Part shown: one piece after another, positions 1 to 11,550 of the stretch
Layout of the letters: every line of letters starts with the position of its first letter
How positions within the stretch are numbered: position 1 is the stretch's first letter
Assembly (NCBI GenBank): GCA_933207985.1
Contig: OW240916.1
Coordinates: forward strand, 137,009,920 to 137,073,919
Origin: Pelobates cultripes
Taxonomy: Eukaryota > Chordata > Amphibia > Anura > Pelobatidae
DNA length: 64,000 nt
Reading direction: 5' to 3'
Program-made: the position numbers and the translations under genes
Notes under the pieces: model-generated
What the model was told of the DNA's origin: nothing
Database searches by the model: none
What the model saw: only the letters and a program-made list of their open reading frames with translations

Positions 1-198
1 CGCCCACCGGCTGACACAATGCAGAGGAGGAGCGACAGCAGAGGAGGAAGCAGCGACGAGGGACATCGTCACTGCCTCAAGTAAGTTACTGAAGGGGTTT
101 TCACCCCTTCAGCAACCGGGGATTGGGGGGTGGGAGGGAGAGGGGACCTGCATTGTGAGGAAAACGGATTGTTTTCCTGGCACTGGAGTTTCCCTTAA
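1..198 (+). mobile_element. Right half of multi-hairpin TTAA-type MITE (cut by window edge)
   Basis: The segment matches the right part of the copies at 13148-13625 and 37289-37769. It has the same order of blocks: a GC-rich stretch with GGAGGAG, a block containing CCCCTTCAGC, a G-rich block, then the terminal hairpin GAAAAC...GTTTTCC. It ends at TTAA (195-198). No transposase is encoded. It is non-autonomous, and its left half lies outside the window. The terminal hairpin is mutated (GGAGTTTCCC where other copies read TAGTGGTCC), so this is an older copy. Confidence 0.75.
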
Positions 199-1787
199 TA
201 GCCTATCAGAGCAGGACACAAGTCACAAAAAAAACCCTCAACATTTCTGCATGCAAAAGGTACCTTTCTCAAGAGCAAACCTGTCAGGGAGAGTACACAC
301 AGACCACTTTAGTGAGATAAGGGGTCTGGGTGTCTATAGTGTCCAGAGCATATTATTTGTAGAACGGAGCTTGGTCTCCATTTCTCTTAAGCTGAACGGA
401 TTCTAATAAGCGCCATCTATTACATATTATTCTCTCATATCATTGATTATGTACATTTCCTCGCATGACCAGGTGTGATGACGCCATGTCTGGTTTCAAT
501 CGACATTGTTTTCTGAAGACCAACAGCTGCTAAGCGGGGGATATAATCAAGGCCAGGTATGGTGTAATACAGGTTTCCCTTGAGAAAGGCACCCTTTGCA
601 TGCTGTAATGTTTTTTGTGTGACTTGTATGTTTAGAGTCTAACCTTGTCACTTGTTTGTTTTTTAAATCTTTAATTGCTATATTGTTTGCAAATAAAGTC
701 ACATTTATATTAGCAGTGTATCTGGTGTACATCCTGGTTTGTAATTTTACCGTAATTCATTATTTAGTTAGTAAGCCCATCTGTAATTTCTTGTATGTGA
801 ATGAATATTATTTCTCATGTGTAGTTCTTTGTTCAATTTCCTATCATTGCTGAGTTAGTCATGTGTTTCATAACTAGATTTGCCAGATCAACAATTTACA
901 GGGATGACTAAGAGAAATGTATATTTGGTTTTGTCATTTAAAATGTGGAGTCACCTCTCAATTTATCTAACTAATATTAACTAAAATCGCTACACATTGC
1001 CTTACTCTATTTTAACAAAAATTGCGCAAAGTATCTCCATGCCATACCTATATACTGCAAAGTTTGACCATGCATGTCTGTTGATGCGGTTGTGGCACCA
1101 CAAACCCGCTGTAACTACCTGCACTGCAAAAAAATTAAAAAAATTTAAAAATTTAAAAAAAAAATATGGAGTCACCTCTAAATGCTAAATTTTTCCCAGT
1201 GCAGCCCAGATAAATACATTTCATATAGGAATTCCTGATCAAACTAAAAATCTAGCAATCCTCTTCTGGGACTTTAGATTCAACGTTCCATATGTGTGAA
1301 TAGCTGTTATGAATTACTATACATGTTTAGGAGGGTTGATATTGTGCATGCATAGGGGAAAACCCGTATAAAATGACTGATCTGTTTTCATTTGCCTGCC
1401 AAACATTGTTCCATTATACAAAAAGCGCACATTACTTTTAAGAGATGAACAACTGTGCTTAGCAGCTGCTGTCTCTGGATGTCCACTTGTGAAATATTAT
1501 TTTCCAACAGTAGCATGCAGATCTGTTGATGTTCATTTTCCAATTTCTTGGTTGGTTACCTTGCCTGTTTATCTTTTGTTTTGTCTTGCTGCAGCCATGA
1601 TTGGCGTCTGATTTGTGTTTGTCTGCCAATCCCTTGTCTCCAAACTGTAAATACTAACTTGCACAAAAAATAATGCAGATGTTATCATTTTCGGGTTAAT
1701 TCAGAACAGTTTTGCTTGTATGTACTGGAGAGCTACATGCTACTGTACATAAACAGTACAACTGTTGATTAAGTAATTTGGTTACTA
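199..1787. other. AT-rich intergenic stretch, nothing recognised
   Basis: No coding frame with recognisable family motifs, no tandem array and no paired terminal repeats were seen. Short A- and T-runs occur, for example near 1128-1165. The small open frames are ordinary for AT-rich DNA. Confidence 0.5.
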
Positions 1788-2118
1788 TTAAAGAAACACT
1801 TCAAGCATTATAAGAACTACCGCTCACTATAGTTAAGGTGCCTTGAGTGTCCTGGCGCCTCCCCAATGTAAGTAGTCAAACCATTTTAAAACAGTTTAAC
1901 TTCCTACCTGAGGTCCTCCGGGAGCCACTCACAGATTCTCCTTTTCAACTCTGAGAGCTGGAAGCTCCTGCTAGGAGCATAAGCATCAGCTGATCGCTTG
2001 CAGCAAGTTAGCTAAGCCCTGTATTGATGGGCTAGCTGAAAACAGAGAGCATGCAGCTCTTAGACATGAAAGGGAGGGCAGTGCACATCTGACCCAAGGT
2101 AAAAACTCAAACCATTCT
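1788..2118. mobile_element. TTAA-flanked MITE, left part (split by LINE)
   Basis: The element starts at TTAA (1788-1791) with TTAAAGAAACACTTCAAGC. Its mate is the right end at 6706, which reads inward as TTAAAGGTTTACTCCATGC, giving a related terminal inverted repeat. The block AAGTAGTCAAACC...AACAGTTT is shared with a fragment at 54555-54700, so it is a dispersed family. The last 12 bases (2107-2118, TCAAACCATTCT) are the duplication caused by the LINE insertion. No protein is encoded. Confidence 0.75.
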
Positions 2119-2607
2119 TTTTTTTAAAATTCTTTATTTTATTCGTGCATAGAATTAACAAGCATTTTTGCACTGCCACGACAGCTGGTGCAAACATAAA
2201 AGAAACATGCGGTAACAGTAATGTGGCATAAGAAACATTGCACATTTTTATATAAACAAAACTAAGTCACTACGGTTGTTGTGTGATTGTCAGATTACAG
2301 GCTATGCATGTCAACATCCAATACATGTTTCTTTTTTTTTCTTTTTTTTTGCGATTCTCAACATTTATTTTTATTTATTTATTTATTTTTTAACTTCTTT
2401 TTGTTGACAAGGTGTAGCATGCATATATCATGTGTCTTTTGCATTTCGAATATATTGTAACATGTACAGTATGGGCATATTATCTAGCTTTTCACCTCGT
2501 TTCCGCAGCCCTACGTGCGTGCTGCTATAGCTCTTTCCTTCTCTGTGAGTTGCATTTTGTCAACTTAGTTTTGTATTTTATATATAGTAAGGAAAAAGAA
2601 GAGAAAG

Positions 2608-4874
2608 TCAGAGAATGATGTAGTAGAGGTGAGTGAGAGGGGAGTGGGGGGGGAGAGAGGCATCAGCGTTTCTTTCTAGTGTTCTACTTGCCAGTGGTGG
2701 GTGAGCGTGTTGGGCTAGGGGGCTGTCGTCCCAGGGTGCCCATATTTTTTGGAACTGTTTTTCTGTTCCCCTAACTCTTGCCTTCAGGTCGTACATTGTG
2801 CGTACCTCCCTTATTCTGGTTATGACCCCTGCTATCGCCGGGGTGGTTTGTTTAAGCCAATCCGCTGCTACTGCTCTCCTAGCTGCTAGAGTTATTTTAT
2901 GAATGAGTTTTTGTTCTCGTCTGGTCCACCCGTCTATCGTTCTACTTAGTAGGAACAGCCACGGGTCTGGGGGGTGGGGGGGCCTGGACATTACCTGGGT
3001 TAGTAATTCTCTTATTTGTTTCCAGAATCTTACTATTACTGGGCATTCCCACCACGTGTGGATATACGTCCCTTTCATGCCACATCCTTTCCAGCATGTG
3101 TCAGTTGGGTTCTTTCTCATTTGGTGCAGTCTTACAGGAGTGGTATACCAGCGGAGCATTGTTTTTACTGCCTGCTCCTGTAATGTTACGCAAACTGAGG
3201 ACTTATGATTTGCTTCCCATATCTCCTGCCACTCTATGCCTTCTAATTGTTCCCCCAGGTCTCTCTCCCATTGTTCCGTATAAACTAGGTCTCCCCCTTC
3301 ATTAGGTTCCGAGCAGAGGTGGGCGTATAGCCGAGTTATCAGACCCGTCGGGATATGATCCTGGAGGCAAATGAGTTCGAAAAAGGTCATGGGTTTTTGG
3401 GCCGCTGTTCTGACCCAGGGAAGTTTCACAAAATCTTTTACCTGTAGGTACCTAAAAAAATCTGCAGGTGTGAGGTGTCCATGTTGCTGTAATGTGTCAA
3501 AGGTTACAACCTCTGTGTCCTGCACTAGCTGATGAATGCGCTGTAAGCCTATCCTTTCCAAGTTTCTAAAGTCCCGTGCTGCCATGCCCGGAGGGAATGC
3601 TCTATTGCGCAGAAAAGGCATCAGAGGGGACGGGGCAGACGCCAATCTGTGTCGCTGTTGGTTTTTGTCCCATACATTTCTAGAGTTCAGTATTGCTGGG
3701 CACGTGACCCTTATAATTGGTCTATTAGCCTTGGGGACCCAGATAAGCAATTGTGGGATGTCTGCCCCCACCATCAGTGACTCCAAATCCACCCATTTAC
3801 GTTCTCCAGGTGGCGAGTGCCACAGAGCTATTTGCGCCAGTTGTGACGCTAGGTAGTACTTGTAAAGGTTAGGCAGTCCTAATCCTCCCCCCGTCTTTGG
3901 CCTGTGCAGTATGTGTCTCGAGATTCTATGGCGTTTATTTTGCCATACGAAATTTCCTATCGCTTGCTGGAGGGGTGCTAGGTGTGCTTTTGATATATGA
4001 ATGGGGAGAGACTGGAAATAGAATAGTATCCTAGCAAGGATGTTCATCTTAACTGCATGAATTCTGCCTATCCAAGAAATAGGCCTATCGTTCCAATTCT
4101 CTAGTTCCCTGATTAATTGTTTTATAAGTGGTGTATAGTTCTGTTGCAGGAGTTGGTCCGGGACTGCCGTCAGTGTGATGCCTAGATATTTAATTGACTG
4201 TTATTCTATGCGTATGTGGTATGTCCTCTGGATGAGTGCTGTGTCCCTATCCGCTATCTCTATTGGGAGGGCGCTGGATTTAGTCATGTTGGCTTTGTAC
4301 CCTGATATCTTCCCATAGTCCTCTAGGACTCCCTGCAATGCCCTCATTGAGTTGATCGGGTCGGTGATCGTCAGGAGCACATCATCCGCGTATGCCGAGG
4401 CTAGAAATTCTCTCCCTCCCACTCGTACCCCCTGTATGTCTGGGTGGCGCCTGAGAGCTTGGAGCAGTGGTTCCAGTGAGAGGACGAACAAAAGCGGGGA
4501 CAATGGGCATCCCTGTCTGGTGCCATTGTATAGGAGGAATGGGATAGGCGGGGCTCCGGTGATCTTCACCTGTGCACATACATCGCTGTACATGGCTTTT
4601 ATTAATGTGATGGCATGTGCGGGGAATCCCATATGGGACAAGAGCGTGAATAGGTACGTCAATGAGACCCTATCAAACGCCTTTTCAGCGTCTAATGAGA
4701 CCAGCATGGTCGGGGTGTGGGTAACTTTTTGCTTCCAGATGAGGTCTATGTTCCTGCGTGTGTTCTCAAACAGCTGTCTGTTCTGCACGAATCCCACCTG
4801 GTCTGCATCCACCAGAGATGCCAGGTAGGGGTTCAATCTTGTCGCCTGTATTTTAGCTAGTACTTTCACTGGTG
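2608..4874 (-). pseudogene. LINE ORF2 reverse transcriptase and C-terminal domain, one in-frame stop
   Basis: The frame reads from about 4869 to the stop at 2608, interrupted by a single TAA at 4201-4203. Both halves are in the same frame, giving about 754 codons with one stop. RT landmarks are DADQVGFVQNRQ, the SLDAEKAFDR box, GTRQGCPLSPLLF, and AYADDVLL with YADD at 4381-4392. Downstream are the conserved PISWIGRI and GGLGLPN segments, then a Cys/His segment (CWKGCG...HTWWECP) typical of L1-type C-termini. The near-intact frame suggests the copy is not ancient, although it lacks the region between endonuclease and RT. Confidence 0.88.
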
Positions 4875-5660
4875 TTGGTCTCGAAGTAGCTATTTATGTC
4901 CGCTCTAATTTGGGTTGTTATGTTCTGGTCTTTCAATAAGGAGGCATTGAGTCTCCATGTCCAAGGGGTTGCTTCAGTGATATATTGGCATGATCTGACC
5001 AGGTGATGGATCCTATGTCCGTTTTAGTTATTCGCGGTAGGCTTTTGTTATTCACGAGGAACATGTCTATTCTGGAGTAGGATTTATGAGGGGCCAAATA
5101 GAAAGAGTAGTCCCTTGCTGTCGGACGATGTGCTCTCCAGACGTCCACCAACCCCGAATCTGCCATTAATCTCTGGAGCAGTTTGTCTTGGCTCCCCCTC
5201 CCCTGCGATCGTTGTGTGCCGCTACCTGCCCTTCTATCTATTGCTGGGTTCGGCGTCGCGTTCAAATCACCCCCCACAATAATCATCCCATGGCATAGGG
5301 TCTGAATTTTGTCCTGTAGTGACTCCCAAAAGGCTGGTTCTGGGTGATTAGGTGCATATACATTAATTAGATGTATGGGGTGGGACAGTAAGGCACCCGA
5401 GACTATTGACCCCCCGGATCTGGTTCAGTGGACGTGACTCTGAGTGGGCAGCTATTGCGTATGAGTATCGCTACTCCGTTGCGTTTGCATAATGTCCTGG
5501 TTTCATGTGTCGAGTTATACGTGTGATCCCTCAGCTTAAATTTGGCCTGTTTCGGTATGTGCGTCTCCTGTATAAATGCGATGTCGCATCCGTTTAAGCT
5601 CTCTAAATAATAATCTCCATTTCGTGGGGGAGTTTAGCCCCTTCACGTTCAGTGACGTTA
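4875..5660 (-). pseudogene. LINE ORF2 endonuclease domain, frameshifted
   Basis: The frame begins near 5660 with a typical LINE endonuclease start (ITSLNVKGLNSP). It breaks near 5600 and resumes with a QETH-type stretch (IQETHIPK on the minus strand), then GGDLNATPN at about 5262-5286 and a WSDHA motif near 5000. These are motifs of the APE-like endonuclease that nicks target DNA. The frame shifts again near 4960, after which the linker start INSYFETNTS can be read. At about 4874 it runs straight into RT sequence, so the usual endonuclease-RT linker has been deleted. The domain is not functional as it stands. Confidence 0.8.
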
Positions 5661-6460
5661 TTTTAACCGCCATAACTCCATTCCGTTCGGTCTGCTGTTG
5701 CCCGCGCCCGCCTCTGCTCGTCGCTCGTTCCACCCCAATATGTCCTGATGCCTCCCCCCCAGGGGTGTAGGGAAAATAAGAAGAGGGGGTATAGTAAGGA
5801 TGAAGATGAGAAAAGAAAAGAGATAAGAAGAAATGGAGCACTTCCTGTGCTCCACCAACATTGTCTGGTCTTACATTTCGCCAGACTTTCGTGGGGGTCA
5901 AGACCCCGCATCTCGGCCACGTCCAGCGTTCGGACGGGATGCAGGTTCGTGAGTCCTCTCCCCATTACACGCTATTGCGCTAATATGAATATATGCTGAG
6001 AACATGTGAAGGTAACTTAACACAACTTTTCAATGAATTACAATAAAATTGACATAACGTGTGGTTAGATGATATAGCATCCGGCCAAATGCCCATATGT
6101 AACTCCGCCTGGGGATTCGGGTGATGTGGTCTAACATCCTGCCGGTGTTTAATGGTGGATCCATAGCAAGGCAAGCAGATACCCTCCTTGCCCCCTAGTC
6201 ACCCAATCTCTGGTCTCACGCTTTGGGGAATCCTATCCCGAGACCCCGATAGGTGTGTTTGCCCGACCTCTCCCCCAGTGCTGCCCTGTGTCTCTCGTGT
6301 ACCCCCTTCCCTTCTCCCGGGGGGGGGGGCCCAGCAAGTGCGAGCGCCTTCGGGGAGGCTCCTTGAGCCCGCGGTCTAACAATGGCTATTCCCAGATGTC
6401 TATCAGGGTTTCGCGTCTGGGGGATGGTTAGCTGAAGCAAAAGTAGAGTGGGGGTCTAAT

Positions 6461-6706
6461 TCAAACCATTCTAATGCAGGTTTGGCTACTCGGATTGAAC
6501 ACCATGTCATTAACTGGCTCACTCTCGCAGCCAATGAATTCCTGAGGGATTGGCATGCCCTGCATCTCTGCAGAAGATGGATGTCATTACAACAGTCACA
6601 GCCAAAACAGTTTGCCCCATTACCTGGGAAAAGTACTAGGATACTCCTGGCACCATAAGCATAACAGCAGCCTATAGTGGTCATAATGCATGGAGTAAAC
6701 CTTTAA
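6461..6706. mobile_element. TTAA-flanked MITE, right part (split by LINE)
   Basis: This is the right-hand remainder of the MITE whose left part is 1788-2118. It begins with the repeated target sequence TCAAACCATTCT (6461-6472) and ends at TTAA (6703-6706). Its inward terminal sequence pairs with the left end with mismatches. Removing the LINE and one TSD copy restores a MITE of about 565 bp. Confidence 0.75.
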
Positions 6707-7919
6707 TAATGTTCAGCTTTGGCAAAAAAAATTCAAAATCATTGTTACAAATTCTCATAGCTTTGCTACCAAGTATAATTTTTTTTACCTTAAAATTAAA
6801 AACCTTTTCAAACATAACACGATAGTTTAGTTTTTAAAAACTAAAGAATTTAATCCATACAGCATGTTGGCCAAATAGTTAGCAAATAAAACTGTTTGCA
6901 GATTTTGTGAAAATGTATGTGTTGAGATGAATATGATTCTATAATGTTGTGTATTTGATAGATAGTGAGGCAATGTAGTACCAAATGACACATCTAGGAC
7001 TCCAGTAATGGTGAAAAAATATTATATGACTCAAAATATATATATTCAGCCATTAAAGAATGACATGTCAGCATTTCAACCCTTCACTAGTCTTTGACTT
7101 GACTTCCCTACAGGGCTGAAATGTTGCCACCTCATTTATGAATGACTGAATAAAAAAGGTCTTTCTCTATGTTGCAGTTACAGTCACGACAATACAGCAT
7201 TGTTGTGATGTTTGGTACTAAGGGGTCATGCATGTCATTTAAAACGTCATTACTGAAAGTATGATTGTTGTTTCTGTGTGGGAGAGGTTTAGAAGACACA
7301 CTTGATGCTGGACTTAGATATTTAGCTTTTACGCTGTTGTAAGTTGTTTGTCATTGTAATTTGATGATCATTAGTTAAGTTTTGTTTGAGTTCTGTTTGA
7401 TTGGTATGCGCCAACAATTTTTAAGAACAAGTGTATGTAATGTTTTTTGTTTTTTAACTGTAGCAACATTCGTAACAATTATCTTTGTGTGATGGAAATT
7501 GTAACAGCTATATAAATGTGCCAAATGTCCAATTCATGTGAATGAGACATTTAAATGACTCAGTAATTGGAGATACTGCTAATGGATGCTTTATAAAAAA
7601 AAAATCAGTTCTCGGAATGGAAGAACGGAATATGTGAAATAACTCTTTAGATTGATAATGCTCCGATAACCATCAACTTGAAATTAAGTCAGGAGAAACT
7701 ATGGAGTCAAGGCAGCTGTGCAGGAAAATGTATCCATACAACTGTCGATACAAGACAGACGTTGTTGTGGATAATTATTCACACGCTGCTAATAACAGCA
7801 GTGCTTTCTATATATAACATTATTACCGTTAGTTGGGGGTATGAACTGAAAACTACTCAGAATCCCACTCGAAGCAACCGTCTTATACCTAAAAAGTATG
7901 GAAACAGGAGGTGAATAAA
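6707..7919. other. AT-rich intergenic stretch
   Basis: No coding or repeat family is recognised with confidence. At 7065-7140 there are two oppositely oriented copies of a CAGC(C)..TTTCA-like motif around CCCTACAGGGCTGAAATGTTG. This may be a worn relic of a PLE-type tail, but the pairing is too poor to call. Confidence 0.4.
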
Positions 7920-8335
7920 AATATTTACATTATTACTTGTATATGTATATATATATGTGTGGATTTGTGTCGGTGTCAGTGTGTATGAATCTGTGTCTTG
8001 GTGTGTGTATGTGTCAGTATGAGGGTGAATGTGTACCCATTCATTCAAACGCTAATACTACACATAAATACACCCCAGCATTCAACCATGATCACTATGT
8101 ACAAATACACCTTTGCATTGACATGCCAATGCTACATACAAATACACCCCTGCAGTCAAATGCCAACAGTAAATACAAACATACCCCTGCACAAAAATAT
8201 AGCATTGCATTTAAATGGTAAGACTAAGTGCAAAAAATATTCCTGCATTCACACACACATACTAAATGCAAAACATACTTATATTCACACACTGCTCACA
8301 AATACAAGAGTGAAAGGATGTGGAAATTGTAGATA
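7920..8335. repeat. TG/CA-rich tract with ~37-bp degenerate minisatellite
   Basis: A TG-rich run (7940-8030) is followed by about four diverged units built on ACAAATACACCCCTGCATTCAAATGCCAA, spaced about 37 bp apart to about 8200, then less regular CA-rich sequence. Apparent reading frames here are repeat artefacts. Confidence 0.6.
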
Positions 8336-9379
8336 AGGGTTTTATTTAATAAACTTCAAAATGTTGCTAGATAGCTAAACTGTGACTATGAGTGAGCAGA
8401 AATCAGCTATTTTTGCAATTTGATTTTCATTAACTGTGATCGGAGGTTTAGTGACTAAATGCTATTCACATTCTGTAGTATCTAAAATATGGTAACATTA
8501 TTCGGATTCAAATTTGTAATGTGTATAGTTGTGAATGCTTCTAATAATGTGCTTGCAATTATGGTAAGATTGTGGGGTTGAAGATTTATTGGAATGAACC
8601 AAATACTAAACACTTTAGGACTTTTGTTGTGTGTCACCTTAGCTATAAGTAAACGGTAACCTCTGAGAGATATAGTAAACATATACCCAGGGTTTGTGGC
8701 AGAGCTCGGGCCTTTGCTATACGTTACTGAAGCTCATCTAATCTTTTAGCTAACTGATTCTGCCTGTTTTTCATGTGTCAATTAAATGATTCAACAACTT
8801 TTTAATTTATTATCCTGTTTTTCACTTTGACTCCATGTCTATGCTTAATTGATTCTACCTGATTTTCCACATGGTTTAGTGAAGTATACCCTATAATTTG
8901 TCTTCGGTACATAATTATTTTGCCACAATAATAATTGATCAGACTGTGACTTTTGTGAATTATTATTTTGAAATGGTGATGTAATCTATGTAAGTAACTT
9001 ATTCGGTCTATAAAACTCTGTACGGTTTCTGTGAATGTTGTTACATTGCATTGGCATTCATCCTGTGAAGTTACCTGCTGTTATGTAACCTTGTGAAGCA
9101 GCCTGTTTAGCATTTCATCCAAAATAAACCCATCGCATGATGGGTGTTGCCCAACAGTTGAGGATCTTCCACCCCTGAGCTAGAGAGGGAACCAAAAACA
9201 AATTCTTGCATCAGGGCCCTCCCTATATTCCTCCACTGACAAGAAATCTGTTCCTTGATGAAACCAGCCTAGTCACAATCACAGATGCATTGATGAACTC
9301 TAGAGTCCAAGGGTTTGACATGTTTGAATCAAAGCATTCGAAAACATGGACTCTACTCTAGATGATAAGGCATAAAAAC
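8336..9379. other. Intergenic stretch, nothing recognised
   Basis: AT-rich unique-looking sequence without recognisable coding motifs. The part around 8800-9160 is slightly more complex, but no paired ends or protein family could be assigned. Confidence 0.4.
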
Positions 9380-9995
9380 TGTAGCGGAGCTCCCTGTACG
9401 CCAGCTGGGTACCACCGCCAAGGACCGCTGCCTAGTTGGAACAGGGGAAAACCACAGCGCTTCTGCCCCAGTAGCCGTGGTTTGACTGGTGTCCTCCTAG
9501 AGCCTCTCCGTCCTGGAGCAGGATAGGGGACTAGCTCTATTCACTCCCAGGGACTGGACGACACAAAGTCCTGGGAGCTCTAGTCCTTACAATGCCCTTG
9601 TCTGCTGAATCCTCCACAAGCTGGAACAGTGATTAGCCCTTTTTCCTCCCAGTAACTAGACGACACATAGTTCTGGGAGTACAAATGGTTTAATGCATCC
9701 AAACACAGCCTTTTTATACACAGACCCCAGCAGGGGATCTCCATTGTCTTCACCACAAGCCCCTCCCAGGATCTCTGGGCCTGGGAGATAATTGTGTTAA
9801 AGACCGGTAAGCTAATTATCTCCCAGGAACAGAGAGGCAAACACAAAAATATAAAAACATAAAAATACCCCAAAACATAATAAAAGCATAAATAACCCCA
9901 CAAATTATACATTGTTAAATAGCCCTGATCTGAGCACGCAAGTTCTCCAAATAGCACTCATATCCATGCAGTGTAGCGAAACACCACAGTGTTAA
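9380..9995 (-). mobile_element. Probable solo LTR (minus orientation)
   Basis: On the minus strand the segment starts TGTGGTGTTTCGCTACACTG near 9990 and ends GAGCTCCGCTACA at 9380, giving TG...CA termini. A TATA-like box GTATAAAAAGG lies on the minus strand at about 9710-9722, and an ATTAAA poly(A)-like signal at 9689-9694, in LTR order. Two related blocks containing CTGGGAG and CGACACA are repeated inside (9545-9580 and 9645-9690). No matching 5-bp TSD was found, so the outer (5') border is approximate. The type (Gypsy or other) is not decided by the sequence. Confidence 0.55.
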
Positions 9996-10038
9996 AGTTC
10001 TGACCGGTTGCACACGTGGTCCTATGCCCAAAAATAGG

Positions 10039-10362
10039 AACAAACAATGTGATGTGGTGAGGCACCATATAATACTAGTATCTTAAAACATAACCTTTAT
10101 TTCATATGGTTAAAATTATCCTGAAAAAAACTCTTTACTTATTTTTAAGTCTTATTGAAGTTTTCATGTTGTATCTCAGAAAGAGACACTGTGCTATCTG
10201 CATTGTTTTATTCTACATATTTTTTGTTTTTTCATGTATTTCTTAGTCTCACCTGTAATTTGTATACATCCTTTTCAGAATAATTTTTACCATATGAAAA
10301 AACAGTCATGTTTTAAGATACTAGTATTATATGGTGCCTCACCACATCCCATTGTTTGTTCG
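10039..10362. repeat. Long inverted repeat, ~88-bp arms
   Basis: The left arm (10039-10128) is the reverse complement, with few mismatches, of the right arm (10272-10361). Both contain GGTGAGGCACCATATAATAC or its complement and the block around ACTAGTATCTTAAAACAT. The spacer is about 145 bases. The structure could be a MITE with long terminal inverted repeats or a snap-back retrotransposed copy. No transposase frame is present. Confidence 0.75.
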
Positions 10363-11174
10363 CATTCATTTAAGCCTCAGACCCCTATCTATAGTGGTGA
10401 AGCATATCCTTGTACCACTTCCATAGTGTTGGACAGGAAAGATTCTCTAATTTCCTATGCCCAAAATAGTTTCAGGGCTTTTGGTGCTTTTGACGGTCAA
10501 CTTCTGGGAGCTCATGCGGCCGCAATACGGGGTGCTGCACCTGGCTTATAGGTAGCATTTGTTCCCCTTAGTTTCAGACACCTTCCCTACAAAAAGCGCT
10601 GTCCTGGCGGATTTCAAAGTGGTTCAAAAACCGGAAATCAAGTTGTCTGGGAACCGCACGAAAACAGTTCCATACAATTCGCGGCTGAGTCCCGCTGAGG
10701 TGATCGGGAACCCATGAAGTCCTCATGTCGTATTTAGTTCCATAGCGGTCGCTGCTAAGTACCGCTGGGACTATTCTTGGGTTTTGTTCATGTGAACTGC
10801 GCCAGAGACCCAGCATTCATTTCTATTCGCATGAAGGGAATGTGCCAAACCAGGGGCACCCAGGGAAAGCTACTAATGGTGGCTGGGCAAGGTAACTCCC
10901 AAACGGTGTCCCAGACCTGAACCAGGAGACAGGCTTCTACATTTCTCCAGGAGTCCGTGGCAAATGTACATGGGAAGGTCTCTTGGAGGAACCAGGTTTG
11001 AATTCTGTGATGTACTTTACTTGGGTTAGTGTAGATAGATTTGATAGAGAAGAGCATTGAGAATGTGTGTGCATGTAATTGATATATTTTGGCAAGGCTT
11101 AGGGCAGTGAATAGTATAAGTAATCTTCCAGATCATCTGCAAATTATGTTAGATAGGGGTTAAGCAGGATTGTT
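10363..11174. other. Moderately GC-rich unassigned sequence
   Basis: Contains two similar CGC-rich blocks (GAACCGCACGAAAACAG and TTCCATAGCGGTCGCTGC) around 10640-10770, suggestive of an LTR or other retroelement remnant. No termini or coding motifs confirm this. Confidence 0.3.
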
Positions 11175-11179
11175 ATGGT

Positions 11180-11550
11180 GCAGGGTTGGTAGTAAACCAG
11201 GTTGGCAGGATAAAGCAGAGTTGCAGGCAATCTAGGTTGGTATGAAGCAGGGTTGGCATGGAGCAGGGTTGGTAGTAAACCAGGTTGGCAGGATAAAGCA
11301 GAGTTGCAGGCAATCTAGGTTGGTATGAAGCAGGGTTGGTATGGAGCAGGGTTGGTAGTAAACCAGGTTGGCAGGATAAAGCAGAGTTGCAGGCAATCTA
11401 GGTTGGTATGAAGCAGGGTTGGTATGGAGCAGGGTTGGTAGTAAACCAGGTTGGCAGGATAAAGCAGAGTTGCAGGCAATCCAGGTTGGTATGGAGCAGG
11501 GTTGGTATGGAGCAGGGTTGATATGGAGCAGGGTTGGTATTAAACCGGGT
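11180..11550 (+). repeat. 83-bp minisatellite, ~4.5 copies
   Basis: Units start with GGGTTGGTAGTAAACC at 11183, 11266, 11349 and 11432, exactly 83 bp apart, and are nearly identical. After the fourth unit the array decays into shorter GGTTGGTATGGAGCAG steps of about 15-16 bp, which also occur inside each 83-bp unit. The array is therefore a higher-order repeat built from a shorter motif. Confidence 0.9.

Larger units (their letters stand above)
2119..6460 (-). mobile_element. L1/Tx1-type LINE, internally deleted, with 12-bp TSD
   Basis: This is a non-LTR retrotransposon on the minus strand. Its 3' tail is the T-run at 2119-2126 (A-run on its own strand) and its 5' end is at 6460. It is bounded by TCAAACCATTCT at 2107-2118 and 6461-6472. 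Going 5' to 3' on its strand it has a leader (6460-5660), an apurinic-type endonuclease domain, a reverse transcriptase with a YADD box, a long C-terminal domain with a Cys/His segment, and a 3' UTR. The endonuclease and RT domains are joined directly near 4874 without the usual linker, so the copy is about 4.3 kb rather than a full-length element. The L1 versus Tx1 assignment is by protein resemblance only. Confidence 0.9.

Noticed and set aside
2903..3856. Plus-strand open frames of about 100 codons
   Set aside because: Antisense shadows of the LINE ORF2 on the minus strand.
7055..7145. Possible hammerhead relic pair around TTTCAACCC and GGGCTGAAATG
   Set aside because: The word order partly resembles PLE tails, but the core has insertions and the stems do not pair.
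9580..9957. 125-codon minus-strand frame
   Set aside because: Lies within an LTR with a TATA box and poly(A)-like signal; no domain recognised.
11180..11550. Possible CRISPR-like array
   Set aside because: The repeats are direct 83-bp tandem units without unique spacers, in a eukaryotic context.
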